DNA of 64,000 nt, taken from contig NC_070558.1 in assembly GCF_026914185.1 (NCBI RefSeq), forward strand, positions 8,317,501 to 8,381,500, given 5' to 3'. A program made the translations under genes and the position numbers. Shown piece by piece: positions 54,881 through 64,000 of this stretch (its first letter is position 1; every line of letters starts with the position of its first letter). This DNA is from Puccinia triticina. Its lineage: Eukaryota; Basidiomycota; Pucciniomycetes; Pucciniales; Pucciniaceae. Under the pieces are notes generated by a model. It was not told the origin of the DNA and did no database searches. It saw only the letters and a list, made by a program, of their open reading frames with translations.

Positions 54881-55108
54881 GGTAAACAGGTCCCAGTAGG
54901 TCCCAGTAATCCCTGGGGACACCGGGTCACCAATCTTCAATCACAACTACGCTGAATAGAGGACTTCCCGTCGCCTAAAAGGCTTGATTTAGAGGGGTCC
55001 GCTAAACCTCCTTGCTTGCTGGTGAAAACTGCAAAATCATGCGCACCCATATGAATATGCATATGCACAGTCATGTCGCTGGCAGAGACCAGGCAGACAG
55101 AAACAATC

Positions 55109-55135
55109 ATGCCACAATTTGAAAGGAGAGAATGA
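55109..55135 (+). promoter_or_regulatory. Upstream ORF overlapping the RRP8 start codon
   Basis: ATG at 55109 opens an 8-codon frame (MPQFERRE) whose TGA (55133-55135) overlaps the main ATG as ATGA. If the mRNA starts upstream of it, ribosomes would have to reinitiate or bypass it, damping RRP8 output. The transcript start is unknown. Confidence 0.45.
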
Positions 55136-56544
55136 AGAAGCCAAACAGCAAACTACTATTTGATACGCCTGGGTGGACGATACCGAAGGAAAACGTGAAC
55201 CCGGATAAAAAAACTAAACGGAAGAAGAAGCAGCCCAACGCATCGACTGAGCAACCATCCCAACCGGAACAGCAAAAAGAAGACTCACCCAATCCCAAAA
55301 AACGAGTCAAGAATTCACATCCTCCAGCCAAAAAACACCAGCCCAATGAACAAACAGAAACCCGGCCATGCGCGACAATCAATGGAGCAGCAACTCATCA
55401 ACTGGCACACGGTCTATTGAACTCGGGCTTGAACGGCTCCCGATTCCGGATTCTGAATGAGACTCTATACACCTCAACCGGCCCAGAAGCGCTCAAACTC
55501 TTCCAATCAACACCATCGCTAGAAAAAGAAGAACAAGAGGGAGGCGGAAGCAGAGAAGAAAACCCGAATTTCGAGATCTATCATCTCGGTTTTCGCTCCC
55601 AAACCAAACATTGGCCGCAGAACCCGGTCCATCTTATCGCTCATGACCTCCAACATGACCCGCATCTTCTCAAAAATCATGCGCCTGTTCTTGTGGCTGA
55701 CTTAGGCTGTGGGGAAGCCCCTCTTGCCAAACTGCTGTGCCCCTCTTCGTCTTCTGCTTGTTCGAATTCGTCCAAGAAAAAGTCTAACGCAAGTTCGTTG
55801 ACTCGACAGAATCAATTTAAAGTGTTCAGTTATGATCTGGTCGCCGATACCGAAGGCTGGATCACTGTCGCTGAATGTTCTACTCTAGTTAAGCTTGCCC
55901 AATCCAGCAAAACCACAAAGAAGGAAAAAGAAGGACGCAAGCTTATTCTTGATGTCTGGGACGTTACAAAATCACAGGTTCCATTGCCAGGCTCGTTAGA
56001 TGATCGAATCGGGAACGGGATGATGGATATAGTGGTGTGTTGTTTGAGCTTGATGAGCACCAATTGGGTCGGGATGATTTTTGAAGCTCGGCGTATACTC
56101 AAGCAAGAGTTGAGCACACATACCTTTTCTCTCTCAAAACCACGTCTATTTCCTTCCTGGTTGACACGAATGCTCGCGTTTCTTCAGCGGTGAACTGAGG
56201 GTAGCTGAAGTCACCAGTCGGTTCGTTGACGTCGACCTCTTCGTCACGTTCATCAAATCTCTCGGATTCTCCAATTTCTCCCAGGTTAGACCTTCACATC
56301 CTCAAAAATAACTTCCTTCGTCCATCTGTTTCTAATGACCCCTGCTTTGTTTTTTACCATAACCAAAAACATGTAATAGGACCAATCAAACACCCATTTC
56401 ATACTTTTCAAATTCAAGAAAACCGCGCTTGCAAACAGTAAAAAAGACCCATCTTCGGTTAACCTTCTGAACCTCAAAACGAAACTTGAACTGATCGAAA
56501 CCGGCCAAAAGCTGCTTAAACCTTGCATCTATAAGCGTAGATAA
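55132..56544 (+). CDS. RRP8: RRP8-type rRNA adenine methyltransferase
   Basis: Three exons: 55132-56108, 56188-56284, 56380-56544; 412 residues, phases consistent. A basic, low-complexity N-terminus (KKTKRKKKQ) suits nucleolar targeting. The catalytic part starts at about residue 101 (FRILNETLYTSTGPEALKLF) and includes HLGFRSQTKHWPQNPVHLIA, SAM motif I VADLGCGEAPLAKLL (about residue 187), FSYDLVA, IVVCCLSLMSTNWV (about 303), GELRVAEVTSRFVDVDLFVT and the end LLKPCIYKRR. The family makes the m1A mark in 25S/28S rRNA in the nucleolus. Intron 1 has donor GTTGAG and intron 2 has branch point CTAATGAC. All family blocks are present, so the gene is probably functional. Confidence 0.93.
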
Positions 56545-56934
56545 ATTACATCTCAAAAACCCTAATCGTGCATTTCCATCTCAATGAAGTCCAATCAGAC
56601 AAGTTCTTCTTGAAGCGCATACAGCTTTGTTGGCCAGGAGGAACTACTCCTGATTGACGACTTGCTGGTCCAAGTGACCCCCTGTCCAAAAACGCCAGTG
56701 ACTACCACAGCAGAAACACTCGAAAAGTTGACCACGGGGAAAACAATTGTGCCTGCCATGTCCTTTAGGAAGGAGGTGTAGACTTACACTCCTTTGTGGG
56801 AGTCGATTTGGCGAGCTTGTACAGCCTCTCCGTCAACCGCACGGAGTGCGGAAGAGGCTTGTGTCTACAACGTGCATGCTCGCGTGTCAGGGTTGGGCTT
56901 CTGAGGTCCTTTTTGTTTGTAAAAATCATGTAAA

Positions 56935-56960
56935 CTTGGACGCTTGCGGAAGCGTCCAAG
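56935..56960. other. Perfect hairpin, 11-bp arms
   Basis: CTTGGACGCTT and AAGCGTCCAAG flank GCGG. Nearby GGATACTCC and GAGTGTCC words recur at 57010-57105, so it may belong to a decayed repeat. No gene is seen between 56545 and 58105. Confidence 0.6.
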
Positions 56961-57521
56961 TGATACTTGGCACTCAAAAATTTCAACTGGACATCAAAAA
57001 CACCGTCCAGCGGATACTCCCAATTGAGAGTGTGCAATGAACATCTTGAAATTCCTGAAAGCTCAGCATCCATTGGATACTCCAGCCAGAGTGTCCAAAG
57101 GATATTTGGGCCCAGGTTTAGTGTGTTAGGGTCCAGTATTGTTGTCATGGCCGCATATTTGGTTAGAAACTTGTTGCACCAGAACCCTGCGCACCCCGCA
57201 GGTCGCGTTTTCCACTCGCAGGCTGCTCACATCACACTCACTCTGCCACAACCACCTCCCGCCCCCTGCTCACCTGCACCTGCTGCGACCCTGTGAGCTC
57301 CTGAGCCCTGCTGTGCACTGGCTGTGCCGGCTGGGCTGACATTTTGGCAATCCAAGGATGGTTGCAGATGTCCAATTGGGGTGTCATATCTGAATATGAA
57401 GTAATAAAGGGACATTTTGGAAGGGTTTATGTGATGTTAAAGTGGTGGTATGAACAGGAACAGTGTTACCACACCGGGACCAGATTTGCCGGGTTTGGAT
57501 GTTGGACAAGGTCTTCCTCAA

Positions 57522-57625
57522 ACTTAACATAAGCCCTTGTCCCTTCTGCGGCCGAGGGGGGGCGCCCCCATTTGGCCTGGGAGAGATGCATACCATTGAG
57601 ATCTCTCCCGCAGGGAGAGGACTTA
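57522..57625. repeat. Dispersed hairpin repeat, member 6
   Basis: AACTTAACATAAGCCCTTGTC on one side and GAGATCTCTCCCGCAGGGAG on the other enclose GGGGGGGCGCCCCC. Related by its CTTAAC edge and GC-rich core to 45617-45757. Confidence 0.4.
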
Positions 57626-58105
57626 CAACTAAAAAGCACATGTTGGCCTGAGAGAATCTGCAACTTTGGGTGGTGGCCAATGTCATCACCACCTGCAGAT
57701 CACACTTTTGGACCAGTTCTTTTTTGGTCTTCATGATTTGAAGCTTGTATTTCTCTTAACTAAACTGTCTACTCAAATTCTTGGCAATCCATCCCCCTCA
57801 TGCCCAAAAAAAATAGACAAACTTTCAGATTCTTGGCCGCTTACTCACAAGGCCATGGCTTTTTCCTGTGTTTCTTTTTTTCAAATTCACCCTCTTTTTT
57901 CCGACCGTTTGGACTTTTCTCTCAACTGCTCTTCTTTTTTTCAACCATCCTCTCTCTCTCTAAACCTGTCACATACACCCAAACACATACACACAACCCC
58001 TCCAATCATCCAAAATCAACCACCCCAATCATCCAAAAAACACCACAAATTCACAATGGTACAATTCAATCACAAGAAGATGAATCGGACAGAACTGAAA
58101 AAAAT

Positions 58106-58327
58106 TCAGATGTGAGACTTCCCACAGCCTGTCCCGGCCATCACAAATGTGTTCCGTCCCTTGACTAAATTCACCACTGCATCAATTTGGAACGGATTTG
58201 GTGGCTTGTTTTCAGGGTAGCGGGGTAAGCAGTCATCAATTATTGCTTCCGTTAAATCACTTTTGTTCATCCGGGTCCATTTACTTGCTAGCCAAGCCTT
58301 TGTTGACTTGTTCTTTGTGGGTGGCAT
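58106..58327 (-). pseudogene. RecQ-like helicase N-terminal fragment
   Basis: ATG at 58327 starts MPPTKNKSTKAWLASKWTRM, then PPNPFQIDAVVNLVKGRN and a Walker A box AGTGCGKS, followed at once by a stop (GKSHI). RecQ and other SF2 helicases have this FQxxAV ... GTGxGKS order. Everything after motif I is missing, so it is a 73-residue fragment. I recall similar RecQ-like fragments being multicopy in rust genomes; this is not checked. Confidence 0.7.
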
Positions 58328-58815
58328 TCTTAGGCAAGTTACAGAGTTTTGAGGACTTCAATGTTCAGGTGATGTGTACTGGTGAGTGATACATAGTAAT
58401 GTGCTGGAATTCTTGATCTGTGATTTCTACCTCTGGTGTTTTCTTGCTTGTCAATCTCTTTTGTCTGTTGTTGTCAATCTCTTTGTTTATCCATTCATCT
58501 CTTTATTAGGGGGTATCAAAATATATGACCAAACCCACCATTACCTTGATTGCAAAAGCAAAAAAAGTTCTTTTTTGGCCAGGGCCTTTCAAATATAAGA
58601 CAAAAAAATACCTGTTCTCAACCAAATACATCTGATTTTGAAGTACAAATCAAATCATCCCAGCCAAAATATCATCCACACACCAACCTCAACCACCCAG
58701 ACTTCATTCAAATCTGTTTTTTCAAGGTAAGTTTTACCCCCACTTCAATTCAAAGTATACTTATACCTTTGATCCCATTGATCTCTTTCTCATCCTTCTT
58801 CATCATACCAACAGA

Positions 58816-61592
58816 ATGGCCCAAAACAAATTTTTGGCAGCAAAGAAAACAACGCGGAAGGAATCAAGGTGCTTCCTTAAGAACCGATTCCCAAAGAACA
58901 ATTCAGGAGAGGTGGACAAAATTGCTACTACCCAAGGTCATCTGAAGCGAGAAGATTACCTTATCATAATCAACTGGCTCAGAGACAGGAAAAACTACAT
59001 TGCTTGTTTTGGAGACAACAAGGCCCCTAAAGTTGGACGACCAGTTAAAGGGAAGATCAATGGTTACGAGTTAATGGCTATCAACCTTTGCAATCAGTCT
59101 CCCTCAAAAATTGATCTCACACCTCAACAAATGAAAGATCAATTCATGTCTTACCGGACGAAATACAAGAAGGCTCACACACAATCACTTTCTACTGGAT
59201 TTGATCTAACCCCCAACAATTGACAAGCCATAATTGGTACGATTGCTTAGAAGATTGAAAGCATGTGTGCCCTTTATGCTGAAATGGACGACTTATTTGG
59301 TGATTGCCCAGATGTGAATCCTTGGTGTTGGAAAGATGCAGATGATTCAAGTCATTCTTCTGAGGATCATTCAGATGATGAAAATCTGAAAATTTTGGAG
59401 CAACTAGAATTTATTTGCTTTGCTTGAGTTTACTTGTATGTACAATGATTGTTCAAACAAAGCGGAAATCTTATGAAAAGGAGTTTTACCTAGAAGCAGC
59501 ACGAGGGCAGGCACTTGTCTTTGGTAGAATTCTTCCTGGTTGCTGTCTTTGAGCTAAAGCAACGGCGGTGTGTTTTCTGGGAGCAATACAAGGGTACCAA
59601 GTACGTGCTCTAATGTTAGCTTTTTGTTTCTCCTGCTGCGTCTATTTGTAGGTCTATTAAGCTCACCGGAGCAGGGGCCAGCTATCTAAGGAGCTTGGTC
59701 TTAGCCTGTCTATACGGGTGAGCTTCTTGGTTTGCTGCTGGTCAAATGGTGTTTGCTACAAGTCAGTTTGCTATTTTGGTTCTGCTGTTCCTCAAGGGAG
59801 GGTCTACTCACCGGGTTCGGCGGTGGCTGCAATCCTGTCTAGCAGTGATTGTTGGTTCTGGTTCCCAATACGGTCTGCGAGGGATCTACAAGAGTAAAGT
59901 TGGTTAGCTATTGCTCCGACTTTAACTCTCCTCGTGGTACGTACTTTGACGCTGAGCTTAACTCTAATCTTCCATTTTTGGTTCCCGGTATGGTTGCCGT
60001 ATCTGCGAGTGATTGAGCGGATCTCGTCAGCTGGAGAATGGGTTAGGTCTGGACTGCAGAGGGGGCTTACCTCTTTGCGCAGCTGGGTCTGGGTTTGGTT
60101 CTAGCCGCGCCAGCTTCCTCAAGGGTTGCTGGGGGTCTGGGTCTAGGTTCTGCTGTGTCCGCGCTAGCTTCCTTAAAGGTTGCTGCGGGCCTAGGTCTGT
60201 ATTCTCACAAAATCAAGACGGCTCCAACGGCTCCAATGAAGAGAAGCAATCAAACTCCTCCGCAATCAATCCTTTGTTGAGAAGTCCAAAGAAGCATCAA
60301 AACAATGGACCCAAACCAACCTCTGATGATGATAGCTCAATTTAGTACGTTGAGGAGAATTGAGTGAGTGTAAGCACACCTAAATCATTCATACAAATCG
60401 TTTTGTTTCATAACTAAACTGAATAAAAATTGAAATTCTTAGAGCAAACATTCAGATCATTCAAATGAAAATCAAGGAGATCCAAAAGCTGTGGCAAGAT
60501 TAGATGTACATTTTTAATTGAAATCAAATTCATTGAAATAATGTAGTGTTTACTGATACATGCTCCTTTCCAGCTTTCCAAGAAGTTGTTTGTTCAACAA
60601 TGCGATAGCCTTCCATCAGGCAACAATGTTATCAACACCAGAAGAAATTCTAAAACAATCAATCTGGCCTCTCAAATCAATCTCAACAACACTTCACAAG
60701 ATATTGGCCTGCAAGACAAAAATGATTTGAATGACTCTCCATTGAAGGAAACGGGATCAAAGAGGAAGTGCAAGGAACTTTATAAATCAACTTTGACAGC
60801 TTTCACCAAACCTTCTCAAAAGGACAATTCCAATCAAAGTGAAGCAGCAAGCCCAACAAAGAAGAAGAAATCCACATTGTTCTCAGCTGCCAAGGCTGCA
60901 GTACACAATACAACTGATGAAGACTCAAGTCAACCTAAGAAACCAGCTTCAAGAAAGAAGAAGCACAAATCTTCATCCACTGGTTTGACAGCTGCTGAGC
61001 TTGCCTTGGATGATTTGACAAATGACAACAAATCTTCTGAAACTCCAAGGCCTAGTCCAAATAAAGGGAAACACCGAGCTTCAAACTCCAAAAACATCAA
61101 CCCTAAAATCCAGTCTTGCCTCTGGCCAAAGCAGTGTTCCTAGTCCTTTTGTTGCCTATGAAGATTATGCATTGAAGAGGGAAGCTGGTCCGTCATTCTA
61201 TTGAATTTTTGTCTGGAATCGTAATTGATGCAATTTTTTTGGATGTGTTTTTAGGCAAGTCTGAGGTTGCTTGAGAGAATCTAAACTTTGAGAAGATGAA
61301 GTATCATCTATTGATTGAAAAGGATAGTAAAGGAATCAATTTGGATGAAAAGAAATTCAATCATACAAAGGAACTCAAGGTAAAAAAGTGGGATCATGGA
61401 ATCAAGTTGGAGGAGAAGAAGTTGACCTTGGAGAAGGAGGAAAGGGACAAAGATCAAAAGTTTGAATTGGAAAAACTTGATTGCCAAGGTTCTCAAGAGA
61501 ATAAGTTGAAGAAGATGGAGTTGTTTGCCAAGTTTTTAGATGCTGGAAAGTCTATAGATGAGATTGAGAGAATCACTAAGCTCTTGAACTAA
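58816..61592 (+). pseudogene. Broken member of a probably rust-specific repeated gene family
   Basis: ATG at 58816 (MAQNKFLAAKKTTRKESRCF). The first part has EDYLIIINWLRDRKNYIACF, APKVGRPVKGKINGYELMAI and LTPQQMKDQFMSYRTKYKKA, a Myb/trihelix-like layout. TGA at 59221 and TAG at 59248 interrupt it, but the frame goes on with KIESMCALYAEMDDLFGDCP. Foreign-looking sequence with a twofold RASFLKGC repeat occupies about 59430-60200. Coding-like sequence resumes at 60230-60340 (RSPKKHQNNGPKPTSDDDSS), 60586-61143 (Ser/Lys-rich) and 61296-61592, a coiled coil ending FLDAGKSIDEIERITKLLN. I believe this N- and C-terminal pair belongs to one family of uncharacterised multicopy rust proteins. Function unknown. 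Confidence 0.6.
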
Positions 61593-61873
61593 CTCGCAAT
61601 TGTTGTTTTATGTGACTTGTATTTTGAATTAGTTGAATATTATCATCAACTTTGTCTTTATCATTTTACAAAACAAAACACATCAAGATAAAAACTCAAA
61701 ATGAACCTCATCAAAACAGGGTTATTTGCAGACAAATATATGAGCTCTAAATGACAATTTTTTTTTTTTTTTTTTGGCTTGACAAGTGAATCTTCAACAT
61801 TTTTTCTCTTCCCTTTTTTAGGATATGCAAGTGAATCATGAAGTAGTTTAGCTTTATCACAAGGAACCCAGTC

Positions 61874-62890
61874 TTATTTGTCTTTAATTTTTGTGTAGTA
61901 ATCATCTTTCATCAGTTGCAAAGCTCTTTGGGTTTTGGCGGGCAGCTGGACGGAGTAACCAAGTCGAGTATGTGAAGACAAAATGGGACTAGTGGAAGGG
62001 AGAGTAAGATGAGCATAGTGTGTAGCTTTCCATGCACACTCAACAACACCTTGAAAACCTGAAAAATCAAGACCAAATCCATTTTTAGGGAAGACAAATT
62101 CGCCACCATGCCCATCTAACTTGCCTTAGATTAAGTCACCGGTGGATTTGTTGATTGAGAGCCATGTGACAAACGTGTAGGGGGATGAGTCTTGATTGGT
62201 GTGGCAGTTGTTTGCGAAATTGTTGAGGGTATAGGATAAGTGACAAGTAAAAGCTTCAGGATCCATGACAAAATCTGGAGACAAGCCTGGAGCATTCAAT
62301 GGCTGAAAATGTTCTTTGACTTCATCAAACAGAGGTTTAGAAAGGGTCTCGAATCGCTCACCAATAAATCAATTGACTTCAGGCAGACCAGTTTGAAGTT
62401 CTTCCCACCCATCACAATCACAGCTACCTTCTCCGCAATACCTGTTATTCCAATTGTAGTCTTTGCTTTGTACGCTTTCCGCCAACCTAAACTAAAAAGA
62501 TTGCCATCATGTGCTGGACCGTTTGAGGTGTTGGGATTCTGGAATTTGGATTGCTGGATTAGATGGCAGCTGAGATTTTGAAATTGGGCTTTCAATGAGC
62601 TGTCCATGGTGGCAAACGGGTTGAATTTGACTACACAGACAATGTGTTTGCGGCTGCTGTCGGCGTAGGCAATGAAGCTCTTGCAAAACATCCAAATTCC
62701 CCCATTGTGGTCCTTCCTGCAAACATGTGCTGTAATTTGTTCCTTGCCAGAGTATTTGAGGTTGGCCTTCTGCCTGTCTTGAAGTTGTTTGGCTGCTTTG
62801 AATTCTTGATGTTGTAGCTCCTTTTTGGAGAGGAATTGTAAGGCAGGTGGAGCACATGGAGCATGACAGTTTGAAGTTGGTGGCCCAATG
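61874..62890 (-). pseudogene. Tet-like 2OG-Fe(II) oxygenase family pseudogene
   Basis: The minus strand reads LQFLSKKELQHQEFKAAKQL, DSSRKHIVCVVKFNPF, ITGIAEKVAVIVMGGKNF, then shifts frame near 62370 to GERFETLSKPLFDEVKEHFQ and NNCHTNQDSSPYTFVTWLSI. A TAA follows at 62126-62128, then GKLDGHGGEFVFPKNGFGLD, GVVECAWKATHYAHLTLPST and HTRLGYSVQLP, ending at TAA 61874. The layout (HxD/N region, GGEFVFP, late H and R) matches the Tet/JBP-like dioxygenases that are expanded and transposon-linked in basidiomycetes. The metal motif reads H-T-N rather than H-x-D. One frameshift and one internal stop make it non-functional here. Family assignment rests on motif recall. Confidence 0.65.
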
Positions 62891-63189
62891 CAAAAAGGCA
62901 GCCCTGATACATCAGGTAATCTAGGGCATCAATGCTGGATGTTTCTGACACACTCAAGAGGATTGTGGGACTTGCCAGGACAGGTTTTGCAAACAGGGGT
63001 TCTGAGGGTGTTTGGGGGTGGATTGAAGTACTTCTTGGTCAATGCTTTGCTGAGTTGGATTAAGCGCCTTGGGGTTTGCAAAGCTGCATGTGAAATCCGG
63101 TTTGGAGAAAGCCGCTTGTTCAACTGATGAAAAAGAAAATGCACAAGTCAGAAACATAGGAATTCCCCCATTCACCTGAACCATAGCCC

Positions 63190-63420
63190 ATCCATGAGGG
63201 AGGCCCTGACTCTTGGGGTGATGCAGGGCATCTCAAACGGATGGTTCTTACACACTCCAGAGGAGGCCTCCTGCGGATGGGATCTGCAGATGAGCATTCC
63301 ATCTTCCCATATACCATTGGCCATGAATATCCTTGTAGGAGGCTTTGACTCTGGCAGTATATAGGGCATCTCAAATGGATTGGTTCTGATGTACACAAGA
63401 GGAGCCTCCTGAGGATATTC
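63190..63420. repeat. Diverged tandem duplication of about 140 bp
   Basis: Two units (about 63195-63290 and 63333-63420) share GAGGCyyTGACTCT, GGGCATCTCAAA, GGTTCT and AGGAG..CCTCCTG.GGAT in the same order. No coding role is seen. Confidence 0.55.
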
Positions 63421-63569
63421 ATGTCAATGGTAATTAGGGGAGGTGGTGGTTTACATCTTGAGGCTTGGGGTGGCTTTCATAATTTGGATGGTGAAAGGAC
63501 TTGCCTGTAAGCTCATGATGATCAGTGAATGCGTGTGATAACAGTCCAGGTGAACACAAATCCTAAACG

Positions 63570-64000
63570 GAAAAAGAAAATGGCCTCAATAATTCAATTG
63601 AGGCCTTTTATTTCTTATCATAACTGACTCACCTGGAGGGGAGGGCGGGGCTCAGAGGCCTTGTGAGGTTGTCCGCGAGCTGACAGAAAAAAGGGAGGCC
63701 TGGACAGTCAGCCAGGCCTCAAATATCGATAAAAAACTTGGCCTCAATTGATCAATCGAGGCCCAGGACCGTTGAAGGAAAAACCAACTCACCTTAGTTT
63801 GTTGGGGGGGAGGATCGCGACCGCACGGCGGGTCCGGGGCGAGTGGAGGTGTGAGGTTGTGTTTGGAGGCCTTCTGAGGTTGTCAGCGAGCTGTCAGAAC
63901 AATGGGAGGCCTGGACAGTGAGCCAGGCCTCAAATATCGAAAAAAACAGGCCCTCAATCAATTGATCAAGGCCCAGGACCATTGAGGGGAACACCAACTC
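63570..64000. repeat. Palindrome-rich tandem repeat reaching the window end
   Basis: Two units of about 135 bp (63655-63790 and 63866-64000, offset 210-211 bp) each hold GGAGGCCTGG/CCAGGCCTC and a GGCCTCAATTGATCAATC-type palindrome, ending GGCCCAGGACC.TTGA and ACCAACTC. A third palindrome (GGCCTCAATAATTCAATTGA, near 63591) precedes them. The array may continue beyond 64000. Confidence 0.7.

Noticed and set aside
63570..64000. A CRISPR array
   Set aside because: Only two or three diverged palindromic units of about 135 bp, no spacers of regular length, in a eukaryotic genome.

Overview
This window looks like a stretch of a basidiomycete fungal genome, most likely a rust fungus (Pucciniales). 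The host genes have several exons, short GT-AG introns (mostly about 60-110 nt) and CTAAC-like branch points. The space between them is packed with transposable elements: Ty3/gypsy and Copia-type LTR elements, PIF/Harbinger, hAT and CACTA relics and MITEs, and remnants of Tet-like 2OG-Fe(II) oxygenase and Myb/SANT-like genes of the kind that are multicopy in rusts. Species assignment is inference.

Layout. (1) 1-10103: an old PIF/Harbinger transposase pseudogene (minus strand) holds two later insertions, a 381-bp hAT-type MITE (9173-9553, 8-bp target duplication) and a full Ty3/gypsy element (744-9040) with two identical 827-bp LTRs. (2) 11762-15961: a second, compact gypsy element with 349-bp LTRs, a CCCTC target duplication, no gag and one stop in reverse transcriptase. 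(3) 16056-19411: a solo Copia-type LTR, a possible second LTR and a CACTA-like MITE. (4) 20250-34549: a host island with a single-pass membrane protein (+), an F-BAR protein (-), a TRA2-like splicing factor (-) and a large arrestin-like protein (-). (5) 34550-44312: almost no genes, but LTR-like sequence, a 378-bp foldback hAT MITE, a second CACTA-like MITE, a tRNA-like fragment and a Tourist-type MITE. (6) 44313-45431: dephospho-CoA kinase (-). (7) 46676-54701: a TE graveyard with a Myb/SANT-like gene plus a Harbinger transposase relic, and three hAT transposase pseudogenes. (8) 55132-56544: RRP8-type rRNA methyltransferase (+). (9) 58106-64000: a RecQ-like fragment, a broken gene of a family I believe is rust-repeated, a Tet-like oxygenase pseudogene and palindromic repeats running off the window.

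The least expected structure is inside the young gypsy element. A 46-47-nt hairpin occurs four times (1712-1758, 4314-4360, 4728-4773, 7991-8037). Its inner stem changes sequence between copies but still pairs, its loop always holds AAGTAAGT, and each copy is followed 35-43 nt later by a GCCAC...GTGAGC motif. Between copies 2 and 3 lie seven small hairpins built on CTC(C/T)GC..GAG. The same element carries an antisense copy of 51 nt of the 3' part of tRNA-Tyr as primer-binding site, and joins gag-pro to pol through an ATGA overlap. I know of no described element with this combination.

The gene models were assembled by hand. Exon phases and total lengths are consistent for all seven host genes, which supports them, but no transcript data were available. 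Family recollections that I could not search are marked as such.
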